Positions 7,572 through 14,109 of a stretch of 20,717 bases of DNA are shown one piece after another. Source of the stretch: Desulfurivibrio sp044068625. GTDB lineage: Bacteria; Desulfobacterota; Desulfobulbia; Desulfobulbales; Desulfurivibrionaceae. The notes below the pieces were generated by a model. It worked only from the letters and a program-made list of their open reading frames with translations, searched no databases and was not told the DNA's origin. The stretch spans positions 1 through 20,717 of the forward strand of contig NZ_JBIPKH010000030.1 of assembly GCF_044068625.1 (NCBI RefSeq). Direction: 5' to 3'. Position numbers and translations under genes: made by a program. Every line of letters begins with the position of its first letter. The first letter of the stretch is position 1.

Positions 7572-9032
7572 TTATCCCAAACGGTAATTAGGCGCTTCCT
7601 TGGTGATGATCACGTCGTGGACATGGCTCTCCTTGAGCCCGGCCTGGGTGATCCGGACAAACTTGGCCTTGTTGCGCAGCTCGTCGATGCGGCCGGCGCC
7701 CACATAGCCCATGCCCGAGCGCAGACCGCCCATCAGCTGGTAGATCATGGTGGAGAGCGGCCCGCGATAGGGAACCTTGCCTTCGATCCCTTCGGGTACC
7801 AGCTTGGCCTGGTTGTCGGTGTTGTCCTGAAAATAGCGGTCGGAGCTGCCCTTCTGCATGGCCCCCAGGGAGCCCATCCCCCGGTAGCCCTTGTAGGTCC
7901 GGCCCTGGTAGAGAAAGGTCTCGCCGGGGGATTCGTCGGTGCCGGCGAAGAGGCTGCCGATCATGATCACGCTGGCTCCGGCGCCGATGGCCTTGGTGAT
8001 CTCGCCGGAAAATTTGATGCCGCCGTCGGCGATGATCGGGATATCGTAGCGGTCGGCCACCCGGGTGCAGTTGTGGATGGCGCTCAACTGCGGCACCCCG
8101 ACTCCGGCCACGATCCGGGTGGTGCAGATCGAGCCGGGGCCCACCCCCACCTTGACGCAGTCGGCACCGGCCTTGATCAGGGCCTCGGTACCCTCGGCGG
8201 TGGCCACGTTGCCGGCGATCACCGGCAGCGCGGGGAAAGCGTCCTTGATTCGCCGCAGGGCGTCGATGATATTCCTGGAATGGCCATGGGCCGAGTCCAG
8301 CACCACCACGTCCACCCCCACCGCCACCAGTTGTTCCACATCGGCCAGGGGGGTGTTGACTCCGATGGCGGCGCCGACCCGCAGGCGGCCGAGTTCATCC
8401 TTGGCGGCCAGGGGGTAGCGCCTGATCTTCTCAATATCCTTGATGGTGATCAGCCCCTGCAGCACCCCGGCCTCATCCACCACCAGCAGCTTTTCGATCC
8501 GGTGCTCGTGGAGCAGAGCCTTGGATTGTTCCAGGGTGATCCCCGGTCGGGCGGTGACCAGGTTCTTGCTGGTCATCACATCCCGCACCTTGAGGTTCTC
8601 GTCGGTGACGAAGCGCAGATCGCGGTTGGTGACGATCCCCACCAGCTTGCCGTTCCGCAGCACCGGCACCCCGGAGATATGGTTGTACTGCATGATCTCG
8701 TTGACCTCGCGGACGGTGCGCTCCTCTTCCACGGTGATGGGGTCGATCACCATCCCCGACTCCGATTTTTTCACCCGGCGGACCTCTTTGGCCTGCTCGG
8801 CGATGGTCATGTTTTTGTGAATAATGCCGATCCCCCCCTCCCGGGCCATGGTGATGGCGGTGCGATGCTCGGTGACCGAGTCCATGGCGGCGCTCATCAG
8901 CGGGATCTTGAGGGCGATTCCCCGGGTGAGGCGGGTGGCCAGGTCCACCGCCGAAGGGAGAACCTCGGAGGCGGCAGGAACCAGCAGCAGGTCATCAAAG
9001 GTGTAAGCGGTTTCCAGATTGTCCAGGGTCAT
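7572..9032 (-). CDS. guaB: IMP dehydrogenase
   Basis: A 486-residue enzyme oxidising IMP to XMP with NAD+, the committed step to guanine nucleotides. The N-terminal TFDDLLLVP start of the barrel is followed by a tandem CBS (Bateman) module at about 95-205. The catalytic loop GVGPGSICTTRI contains nucleophile C303, and the mobile flap region YKGYRGMGSLGAMQ is present. The start is well supported by AAGGAG (9045 down to 9040) seven bases before the ATG. It is the first gene of the minus-strand series guaB-guaA-kinase-REC/TPR-TPR membrane protein. I found no convincing -10/-35 pair for it in the 92-bp gap to the divergent YciO-like gene. Confidence 0.98.
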   Translation of the reverse strand: MTLDNLETAYTFDDLLLVPAASEVLPSAVDLATRLTRGIALKIPLMSAAMDSVTEHRTAITMAREGGIGIIHKNMTIAEQAKEVRRVKKSESGMVIDPITVEEERTVREVNEIMQYNHISGVPVLRNGKLVGIVTNRDLRFVTDENLKVRDVMTSKNLVTARPGITLEQSKALLHEHRIEKLLVVDEAGVLQGLITIKDIEKIRRYPLAAKDELGRLRVGAAIGVNTPLADVEQLVAVGVDVVVLDSAHGHSRNIIDALRRIKDAFPALPVIAGNVATAEGTEALIKAGADCVKVGVGPGSICTTRIVAGVGVPQLSAIHNCTRVADRYDIPIIADGGIKFSGEITKAIGAGASVIMIGSLFAGTDESPGETFLYQGRTYKGYRGMGSLGAMQKGSSDRYFQDNTDNQAKLVPEGIEGKVPYRGPLSTMIYQLMGGLRSGMGYVGAGRIDELRNKAKFVRITQAGLKESHVHDVIITKEAPNYRLG

Positions 9033-9058
9033 GGATAAACTCCTTAAGATACTGACGA

Positions 9059-9087
9059 TTGCGGGATTTGAGGCAATAGGCTAGAAT
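9059..9087 (+). promoter_or_regulatory. Candidate sigma-70 promoter of the yciO-like gene
   Basis: TTGCGG (9059-9064) and TAGAAT (9082-9087) are separated by 17 bp and lie about 37 bp upstream of the ATG. A small inverted repeat, ATTGC (9058-9062) with GCAAT (9073-9077), overlaps the -35 element and could be an operator. The matches to consensus are partial, so this is a candidate only. The downstream Shine-Dalgarno GAGGAG (9113-9118) is strong. Confidence 0.4.
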
Positions 9088-9124
9088 CACCGGTTGACTT
9101 ATCATTAAAGACGAGGAGAAAACG

Positions 9125-9736
9125 ATGCTGCTTTCGATCAACCCGGACAACCCCCAACCGCGCCTGATTAAACAGGTGGTTGAAGCGCTTCGCCACGGGG
9201 CGGTGATCTGCTATCCCACCGATACGGTATATGGAATCGGCTGTGATATCTTCAATCAGAAGGCGGTGAAGCGGATCTACCAGATCAAGCAGCGGCCCTT
9301 TTCCCAGCCCTTCAGCTTTATCTGCGCCGATCTCAAGGATCTGAGCAGCTATGCCCAGGTTTCCAATACCGGCTACCGGGTAATGCGAAAATGTTTGCCC
9401 GGCCCCTACACCTTTGTTCTGCCCGCAACCAAGCTGGTGCCAAAGATCATGATGACCAAACAGAAAACGGTGGGGATCAGGGTGCCGGAAAACCAGATCT
9501 GCATGGACCTGGTTCATGGTCTGGGCAACCCCATTCTGACCACCAGCGCGGCCCCCGATGATCCCGATTTTCCGGCCCTGATCCACGCCTATGAAGTTGA
9601 GGAGCGTTACGGCAACCAGGTTGATTATATCATCGACAGCGGCCCGCTGACCGCGCCCATGCCCTCGACGGTTGCGGCCATGCTCGACGACGACGAACTG
9701 ACCATCCTCCGGCCCGGCAAGGGCAAACTGCTTTAG
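9125..9736 (+). CDS. YciO/YrdC/Sua5-family protein (threonylcarbamoyl-AMP synthase-like)
   Basis: A 203-residue single YrdC-type domain. YrdC/Sua5 (TsaC) enzymes make threonylcarbamoyl-AMP from Thr, bicarbonate and ATP for tRNA t6A modification. The N-terminus (SINPDNPQPRLI) and the C-terminal REG/RPGKG-type tail closely follow E. coli YciO, a paralogue whose in vivo role is less certain. The basic KxR motif of active enzymes is kept (KQRPFSQPFSF, about 56-66). The Ser-x-Asn motif near the middle reads TTSAAPDDP here, so its Asn is absent, as in YciO-like proteins. The ATG follows GAGGAG by six bases. It is divergent from guaB and convergent with ihfB. Family is certain; whether it is the cell's TsaC cannot be told from this window. 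Confidence 0.88.
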   Translation: MLLSINPDNPQPRLIKQVVEALRHGAVICYPTDTVYGIGCDIFNQKAVKRIYQIKQRPFSQPFSFICADLKDLSSYAQVSNTGYRVMRKCLPGPYTFVLPATKLVPKIMMTKQKTVGIRVPENQICMDLVHGLGNPILTTSAAPDDPDFPALIHAYEVEERYGNQVDYIIDSGPLTAPMPSTVAAMLDDDELTILRPGKGKLL

Positions 9737-9758
9737 CCGCCAAGGGTCGGCGGCTGAA
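9732..9758. terminator. Hairpin between convergent yciO-like and ihfB genes
   Basis: AGCCGCC (9735-9741) and GGCGGCT (9749-9755) form a perfect 7-bp stem around the loop AAGGGTC. The stem extends outward by one G-T wobble and two T-A pairs. It begins at the stop codon of the plus-strand gene and lies 3 bp past the ihfB stop on the other strand. There is no T-run on either side, so it may act as a weak bidirectional terminator or as an mRNA-end stabiliser. Confidence 0.5.
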
Positions 9759-9761
9759 TGG

Positions 9762-10043
9762 TTATCCCTCGATCAACCCGTCCTTGAGGGATTTGCTCAT
9801 GGTGAAATGAACATTTTTGCGGGGCGGGATATGCATCACCTTGCCGGTGCGGGGGTTCTTGGTGGTGCGGGCCTTGCGTTCGCGAACCGAGAAGCTGCCG
9901 AAACCCCGGATCTCCACCCGGCGATTTTCCTCCAGCGCGTTCAGAATTCCCTCCAGCATGATATCGACGGCCTGATCCAGATCCTTTTTAAGAAAACCCG
10001 GCATTTCTTCGGCTACAGCGTTGATGAGATCCCGTTTGAGCAT
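9762..10043 (-). CDS. ihfB: Integration host factor beta-type / HU-family DNA-binding protein
   Basis: A 93-residue histone-like protein of the usual family size. The helical dimerisation part covers about 1-45. The IHF-type core RRVEIRGFGSFSVRERKART and the beta-arm tip with NPRTG and IPPRKNVHF are clear; the arm proline intercalates and bends DNA in this family. The frame is open for 12 more codons upstream, but the ATG at 10043 is preceded by AAAGGA at about 8 nt and matches the family N-terminus (MLKRDLINAV). It follows sppA by 17 bp. The order rpsA-sppA-ihfB extends the rpsA-ihfB pairing known from Proteobacteria. The beta label rests on the IRGFGSF and arm sequence and on this context; a generic HU is the alternative. 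Confidence 0.88.
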   Translation of the reverse strand: MLKRDLINAVAEEMPGFLKKDLDQAVDIMLEGILNALEENRRVEIRGFGSFSVRERKARTTKNPRTGKVMHIPPRKNVHFTMSKSLKDGLIEG

Positions 10044-10060
10044 GACTGTTTTCCTTTTGA

Positions 10061-10993
10061 TTATGGGGTAATGGTCCATTCGTAGGCAAGGACCGGTGTT
10101 ATATGTATGGGCGGGGTCAACCGCGTCTCGGCCCGGCTGCCGAGCAGCAGGGTAAGCAGGGAGAGATCGCGCCGGGGCGGGTAGATCAGGCGCGGCATCA
10201 CGCCCGGCGCCATGCCGGCCAGCTCGGCGGCGGCCATGGCCGCGTCGTTGAGATTGCCCAGGCCGTCGATCAGCCCCAGCTCCAAAGCCTTGCTGCCGGG
10301 AAAGATCCGGCCGTCGGCAAAGGCCCGCACCGTCGATTCGGGTAGCCCGCGGCTTTCCACCACTGCGGCGACAAACTGATCGTGAACGCCGTCGATCATC
10401 TCCTGGAGCATGGCCCGCTCGGCGGGCAGCATGGGCCGGCCGGAGGCGCCGATATCTTTCAGTTCCCCGCTTTTGATCGTCTCACTGCGATAACCGATCT
10501 TATCGAACAACTCCTCCAGATTGGCGAACTTGATGATCACCCCGATGCTGCCGGTAAGGGAGCCGGGGTTGGCGATGATCTTCTCCGCCCCCAAGGCGGC
10601 ATAGAGCCCGCCGGAGGCCGCCACCGAACCCATGGAGACCACCACCGGCTTGACTGCGTTGGTGCGCTTGACTTCGGTGAACAACTCCTGAGAGGCGCCC
10701 ACCGCCCCGCCGGGGCTGTCGATCCGCAGCACGATGGCCCGGATGTTCTCCTGCTCCCGGAACTCGCGGAGGCGGGCGACGAGCTGATCGGCGGAGGCGA
10801 TCACCCCCCGGATCTCGACCACCCCAACTCCCTCCTTGCGGATGCCGGAGCCGAGCAGGTCGGAGCCGGAGGAGCGGAGCAACGAGCCCAGAAAAAAGCT
10901 GACCGCGGCCCAGAAGAGCAGCCCGACCACGACCAGCAGCAGGCAGCCGGTCATGATCGGGTGTTTACGCCGCAATGGAGTCGGGTCACTCAT
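10061..10993 (-). CDS. sppA: Signal peptide peptidase SppA, short type
   Basis: A 310-residue membrane-bound Ser/Lys protease of the short bacterial form (a single catalytic domain, unlike the tandem-domain E. coli SppA). One N-terminal transmembrane segment (about 14-38) anchors it. The catalytic serine is S127 in MGSVAASGGLYAA and the general-base lysine is K179 in SGELKD, both in the expected setting. SRIDSPGGAV-type strand residues (LRIDSPGGAVGAS) build the substrate groove. The family cleaves leftover signal peptides and other membrane-exposed peptides. It begins 31 bp after the rpsA stop. Its ribosome-binding region lies in the palindrome GGTGATCACC (10995-11004), directly before the ATG, which might limit translation. 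Confidence 0.95.
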   Translation of the reverse strand: MSDPTPLRRKHPIMTGCLLLVVVGLLFWAAVSFFLGSLLRSSGSDLLGSGIRKEGVGVVEIRGVIASADQLVARLREFREQENIRAIVLRIDSPGGAVGASQELFTEVKRTNAVKPVVVSMGSVAASGGLYAALGAEKIIANPGSLTGSIGVIIKFANLEELFDKIGYRSETIKSGELKDIGASGRPMLPAERAMLQEMIDGVHDQFVAAVVESRGLPESTVRAFADGRIFPGSKALELGLIDGLGNLNDAAMAAAELAGMAPGVMPRLIYPPRRDLSLLTLLLGSRAETRLTPPIHITPVLAYEWTITP

Positions 10994-11013
10994 GGGTGAT
11001 CACCGCCGAGGCC

Positions 11014-11033
11014 GGGGCTGAAAATCAAGCCCC
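11014..11033 (-). promoter_or_regulatory. Hairpin straddling the rpsA stop codon (rpsA-sppA junction)
   Basis: On the minus strand GGGGCT (11033 down to 11028) and AGCCCC (11019 down to 11014) pair perfectly over 6 bp around an 8-base loop that contains the rpsA TGA. There is no U-tract after it, so it is not a standard intrinsic terminator. It could lower read-through or mark an RNA-processing point between the highly expressed rpsA and the weaker sppA. Function is inferred only. Confidence 0.4.
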
Positions 11034-12731
11034 TTCCTTCTCCCGGTTCAGCTCCTCCTTGAGCAGGTCGCCCAGGGTGGAAGGACCGCTTTTCGCCTGT
11101 TTCTGTTTGTACTCTTCCACCCGGGCCTCTTCGCTCTCGCCGCTTAAGGCCTTGATGGAGAGACCGATCTTGCGATCCCGGGCCGAAACGTTGATCACTC
11201 GGGCTTCCAGTTCATCACCGACGTTGTAGAGGCCGACGGGGGTTTCCACCTTTTCCTTGCTCAGCTCGGAGACATGGATCAGGCCTTCGATCCCCTCTTC
11301 CAGCTCGACGAAAACGCCGAATTCGGTGACGTTGGTGATCTTGCCGGTCAGCTTGGTGCCGATGGCGTATTTTTCCACCGCCGCTTCCCAGGGGTCGGGC
11401 TGCAGTTGCTTGATCCCCAGGGAGAAGCGCTCGTTCTCCTTGTCGATTTTGAGGACCACGGCCTGGATGGTCTCACCCTTGGCGTACTTCTCGCCGGGGT
11501 GCTTGATCCGCTCGGTCCAGGAGAGGTCGGAGACGTGAATCAGGCCGTCGATCCCCTCCTCGATCCCGATGAAAATGCCGAAATCGGTGATGTTCTTGAC
11601 CTTGCCCTCGATGATCGAGCCCGCCGGGTAGTTCTCCGCCACCATATCCCAGGGGTTGGGCTGGAGTTGCTTCATGCCCAAGGAGATCCGCTTGGCCTCG
11701 GGGTCGACATTGAGCACCACCACCTCGACCTCGTCGCTGACGGTGACAATCTTGGAGGGGTGGCGGGATTTCTTGGACCAGGACATCTCGGAGATATGGA
11801 CCAGGCCCTCGACCCCCTCCTCCAGCTCGACAAAGGCGCCGTAGTCGGTGATGCTGACCACCTTGCCGGGAACCTTGGCTCCCACCGGATAGCGCTGGAG
11901 AATGGTTTCCCAGGGATCGCTCTTGAGCTGCTTGACCCCCAGGGAGACCTTGTCGTTTTCCTGGTCGTATTTGAGAACCTTGACCTGGATTTCGTCGCCC
12001 ACCTTGAACATCTTGGAGGGGTGGGATACCCGGCCCCAGGAGAGATCGGTGATATGGCAGAGGCCGTCCATGCCGCCGAGGTCGACGAAGACCCCGTAAT
12101 CGGTGATGTTGGTCACCGAACCGGTGAGGACCTGGCCCTCCTCCAGGGTGCCCTTCATCTCCTCGCGCAGATGGGCGCGCTCCGCTTCCATGATCGCCCG
12201 CCGCGAGATCACCACGTTGTTGCGGCGGCGGTTGTATTTGAGAATCTTGAATTCGAAGGTGTCGCCGATCAGGGCGTCGAGATCGCGGACCGGGCGCAGG
12301 TCGATCTGGGAGTAGGGCAGAAAGGCGGGGACGCCGATATCCACCGAGAGGCCGCCCTTGACCCGGCTGTCGATCCGGCCGCTGATGGTTTCGTCGGCCT
12401 CCTGGATCCGGGCGATCTCCTCCCAGACCTTGATGCCGATGGCCCGTTCGCGGGAGAGCTTGATGCCGCCCTCGGGCTCCCGCTTTTCAACAAATACTTC
12501 AAAGGTGTCGCCGACTTTTACGGAGATTTCACCCTCTTCGTTTCTAAATTCGGTAATGTCGATTTCGCCTTCCGATTTGTCCCCGATATCCACGAGAACA
12601 TAATCCTTACCCACGGCGATAACTTCGCCTTTGACCACTTCGCCCACATCCGCTACCTGGATGCTCTGTTCAAACAGATCGGCAAAGGACTCCCCACCTG
12701 CGGTTGCTGTTGTGTCTGTGCTGTTTCCCAT
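11025..12731 (-). CDS. rpsA: 30S ribosomal protein S1
   Basis: A 568-residue protein with six S1/OB-fold RNA-binding repeats at about 31-100, 117-182, 203-272, 289-358, 375-445 and 462-530. The last four show the strong ITDYGVFVDL...GLVHISELSW consensus; the first two are the more divergent ribosome-docking type. It unfolds and delivers mRNA to the 30S subunit. Length and repeat number match the six-repeat form of Proteobacteria. The start is firm: AAGGAGG (12747 down to 12741) lies nine bases before the ATG. It has its own promoter at 12772-12800 and is followed by sppA and ihfB on the same strand. Confidence 0.98.
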   Translation of the reverse strand: MGNSTDTTATAGGESFADLFEQSIQVADVGEVVKGEVIAVGKDYVLVDIGDKSEGEIDITEFRNEEGEISVKVGDTFEVFVEKREPEGGIKLSRERAIGIKVWEEIARIQEADETISGRIDSRVKGGLSVDIGVPAFLPYSQIDLRPVRDLDALIGDTFEFKILKYNRRRNNVVISRRAIMEAERAHLREEMKGTLEEGQVLTGSVTNITDYGVFVDLGGMDGLCHITDLSWGRVSHPSKMFKVGDEIQVKVLKYDQENDKVSLGVKQLKSDPWETILQRYPVGAKVPGKVVSITDYGAFVELEEGVEGLVHISEMSWSKKSRHPSKIVTVSDEVEVVVLNVDPEAKRISLGMKQLQPNPWDMVAENYPAGSIIEGKVKNITDFGIFIGIEEGIDGLIHVSDLSWTERIKHPGEKYAKGETIQAVVLKIDKENERFSLGIKQLQPDPWEAAVEKYAIGTKLTGKITNVTEFGVFVELEEGIEGLIHVSELSKEKVETPVGLYNVGDELEARVINVSARDRKIGLSIKALSGESEEARVEEYKQKQAKSGPSTLGDLLKEELNREKEGA

Positions 12732-12771
12732 GTTGACGATCCTCCTTAAGATTATGGAAATACGATGGGCT

Positions 12772-12800
12772 TATATACCAGAGGGCAGGGAGAAATACAA
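12772..12800 (-). promoter_or_regulatory. Sigma-70 type promoter of rpsA
   Basis: Reading the minus strand, TTGTAT (12800 down to 12795) is followed after exactly 17 bp by TATATA (12777 down to 12772), about 40 bp before the rpsA ATG. The AT-rich block just upstream (GCAAAATAATTTG) could serve as an UP-like element. It lies in the 131-bp gap between the REC-GGDEF gene and rpsA, so rpsA probably does not depend on read-through. Confidence 0.65.
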
Positions 12801-12862
12801 ATTATTTTGCGGGTAAGGGGGGCTGATTCCAGGTGAGGGCTAAGTGGGCCGCGGCCGGCGGT

Positions 12863-13795
12863 TTAGTCGGCCGGCAGGGCGTCGTCGAAGCAGATCTGAT
12901 CGCCGCCGGCCTTTTTGGCCCGGTACATCGCCTGGTCGGCCCGGCGGATGAAATTATGGATCGCTTCCTCCAGATCGAGGTTGGGCGAGCCGACGAAACG
13001 GGCCAGGCCGATACTCAGGGTGGTCTCGCCGAAGGGGTTTGCGCGGTACTGCTCCAGGATCCGCCGGCAGACGGCCCTGGCCTGTTCCGCCGAGGTGTAG
13101 GGGAGAATAATGGCGAACTCGTCGCCGCCGGGACGGCAGCACCAGTCCACCTTGTCGCGGGTGTGGCTCAGCAGCAGGCGGCCCAGCGATTTGAGGGCCT
13201 CGTCGCCGGCCTGGTGGCCGTGCTGGTCGTTGTAGGACTTGAATTTGTCCATGTCGATGATGGCCAGGAAAACCGAGTAGTTCTGGCGCTGGCCCCGGGG
13301 AATCTCCTCCCGGAGTTCGGCCTCGAAGCCGCGCCGGTTGTGGAGCCCGGTCAGGGCGTCGCACATGGAGAGATGCTCCAGTTTGCGCACCAGATCCTGT
13401 TCGCGCAGGGCCCGGCGCAGTTTGGCCTCCAGTTCATCGATATTGAATGGTTTGGCGATAAAGTCGCAGGCCCCGGCCTTGATCACGTCGGTGTAACTGA
13501 AATTTTCGGCGTAGCCGGTGATCACGATCACGTCCAGGCGGGGATAAAGGTTTTTCAGTTCCTTGAGCAGGGTCATGCCGTCCATGCGGGGCATGGTGAG
13601 GTCGGTCAGCACAATGGCAAATTTTTCCTTTTGGGCCCTGGCCAGGGCCTCCACTCCATCGGCGGCGGTTTCACACCCAAAACCGAAGGCGGTGATGGCG
13701 CTTTTCAACAGGCTGATAATCTGGGGGTCGTCGTCCACCGCCAGAATCCTGATCGGGGGCGCAATTTCTGGTTCGGCCGACGGCGCTTGGTTCAT
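12863..13795 (-). CDS. Response regulator with REC and GGDEF domains (diguanylate cyclase)
   Basis: A 310-residue PleD/WspR-like regulator. The REC domain (about 15-130) has the acidic pocket at D21-D23, phosphoacceptor D65 in VLTDLTMPRMDG, T93 and K115. The GGDEF domain (about 138-305) has DALTGLHNRRGF, metal-site DMDKFKSYND and an intact active-site GGDEF at 223-227, so it should make c-di-GMP from two GTP when phosphorylated. The position where the inhibitory I-site RxxD normally sits reads DKVD (214-217), so product inhibition may be weak or absent. The ATG follows GGGAG by about 11 nt. No adjacent kinase is present. The gene diverges from the flavoprotein gene across the 23-bp repeat array. 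Confidence 0.93.
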   Translation of the reverse strand: MNQAPSAEPEIAPPIRILAVDDDPQIISLLKSAITAFGFGCETAADGVEALARAQKEKFAIVLTDLTMPRMDGMTLLKELKNLYPRLDVIVITGYAENFSYTDVIKAGACDFIAKPFNIDELEAKLRRALREQDLVRKLEHLSMCDALTGLHNRRGFEAELREEIPRGQRQNYSVFLAIIDMDKFKSYNDQHGHQAGDEALKSLGRLLLSHTRDKVDWCCRPGGDEFAIILPYTSAEQARAVCRRILEQYRANPFGETTLSIGLARFVGSPNLDLEEAIHNFIRRADQAMYRAKKAGGDQICFDDALPAD

Positions 13796-13844
13796 GTATA
13801 AATTGTCTCCCGGTGATAACGCCGGACCCGGCCGGCGGCTTTGT

Positions 13845-13934
13845 GTTGATGGTTACGCCGACTGTCAGTTGATGGTCACGCCGACTGTCAGTTGATGGTT
13901 ACGCCGACTGTCAATCGTCGGCGGTCACGCCGAC
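13845..13934. repeat. Tandem 23-bp direct repeat array in divergent intergenic region
   Basis: Three contiguous 23-bp units lie at 13845-13867, 13868-13890 and 13891-13913. Units 1 and 3 are identical; unit 2 differs by one T to C change. Each contains GTTGATGG followed by ACGCCGACTGTCA. A fourth, diverged unit (13914-13934) keeps GGTCACGCCGAC and adds an inverted copy of the core. The motif CGCCGAC therefore recurs at 13856, 13879, 13902 and 13928. A weaker relative (ACGCCGGAC) sits at 13819-13827. The array lies 50-139 bp upstream of the GGDEF gene start and 176 bp or more upstream of the flavoprotein start. It could be a multi-site operator, an iteron-like array or a slippage-prone minisatellite. 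Confidence 0.85.
13902..13934. other. Two mutually exclusive hairpins at the end of the repeat array
   Basis: CGCCGAC (13902-13908), GTCGGCG (13917-13923) and CGCCGAC (13928-13934) are three 7-base arms. The middle arm can pair perfectly with the left arm (8-base loop TGTCAATC) or with the right arm (4-base loop GTCA), but not with both. On the plus strand the second hairpin is followed by AAAAAA (13935-13940), so it is not a standard terminator in either direction. The geometry resembles an RNA or DNA switch, but no function can be read from the sequence. Confidence 0.6.
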
Positions 13935-14109
13935 AAAAAAGATTGCCTTTTTAACCTTTTTGTCATAAGAGACAGTTCAAGTTTTGTGCTGACATTGAAT
14001 CACATTCCCGGCGAGGGGGGCAAACATAATCGACCTCCGGTGGCCGGGTAATTTTGTTTACCAGCTCTAACGCCCAAAAAACAACAAGCAAGCGGAGTAT
14101 TTTTCCACG
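13935..14109. other. Leader and promoter region upstream of the flavoprotein gene
   Basis: This 175-bp, comparatively AT-rich stretch contains no supported gene. A possible -10 element CATAAT lies at 14025-14030 without a good -35 at 17 bp. A small hairpin, GGTAA (14047-14051) with TTACC (14058-14062), lies about 50 bp before the ATG. GCGGAG at 14091-14096 is the only Shine-Dalgarno-like string and is rather far (13 nt) from the start. I recognise no known riboswitch class. Confidence 0.4.

Noticed and set aside
6846..9038. A 730-codon open frame on the plus strand opposite guaB and part of guaA
   Set aside because: The translation is Gly/His/Asp/Val-rich with no domain pattern, and the opposite strand encodes unmistakable IMP dehydrogenase and GMP synthase. 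Long antisense frames are expected in GC-rich coding DNA.
11274..12749. A 491-codon open frame opposite rpsA
   Set aside because: Its repeats (for example DQAxDPLxxLDxxAE) are the mirror image of the S1-domain repeats. The opposite strand is ribosomal protein S1.
13845..13934. Repeat array considered as a CRISPR
   Set aside because: The units are directly contiguous with no unique spacers, and no cas genes are nearby.
13957..13975. ATAAGAGACAG resembles the end of the Tn5 mosaic end / transposase adapter sequence
   Set aside because: Only 11 contiguous bases match and the remaining part of the 19-bp element does not. No transposase or inverted partner is present, so chance is likely.
14011..14062. 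GGGGCAAAC...CTCCGG...GGCCGGGTAA briefly recalls a c-di-GMP (GEMM) riboswitch
   Set aside because: The conserved core elements and the proper paired stems are missing, and it faces the flavoprotein gene rather than the GGDEF gene.
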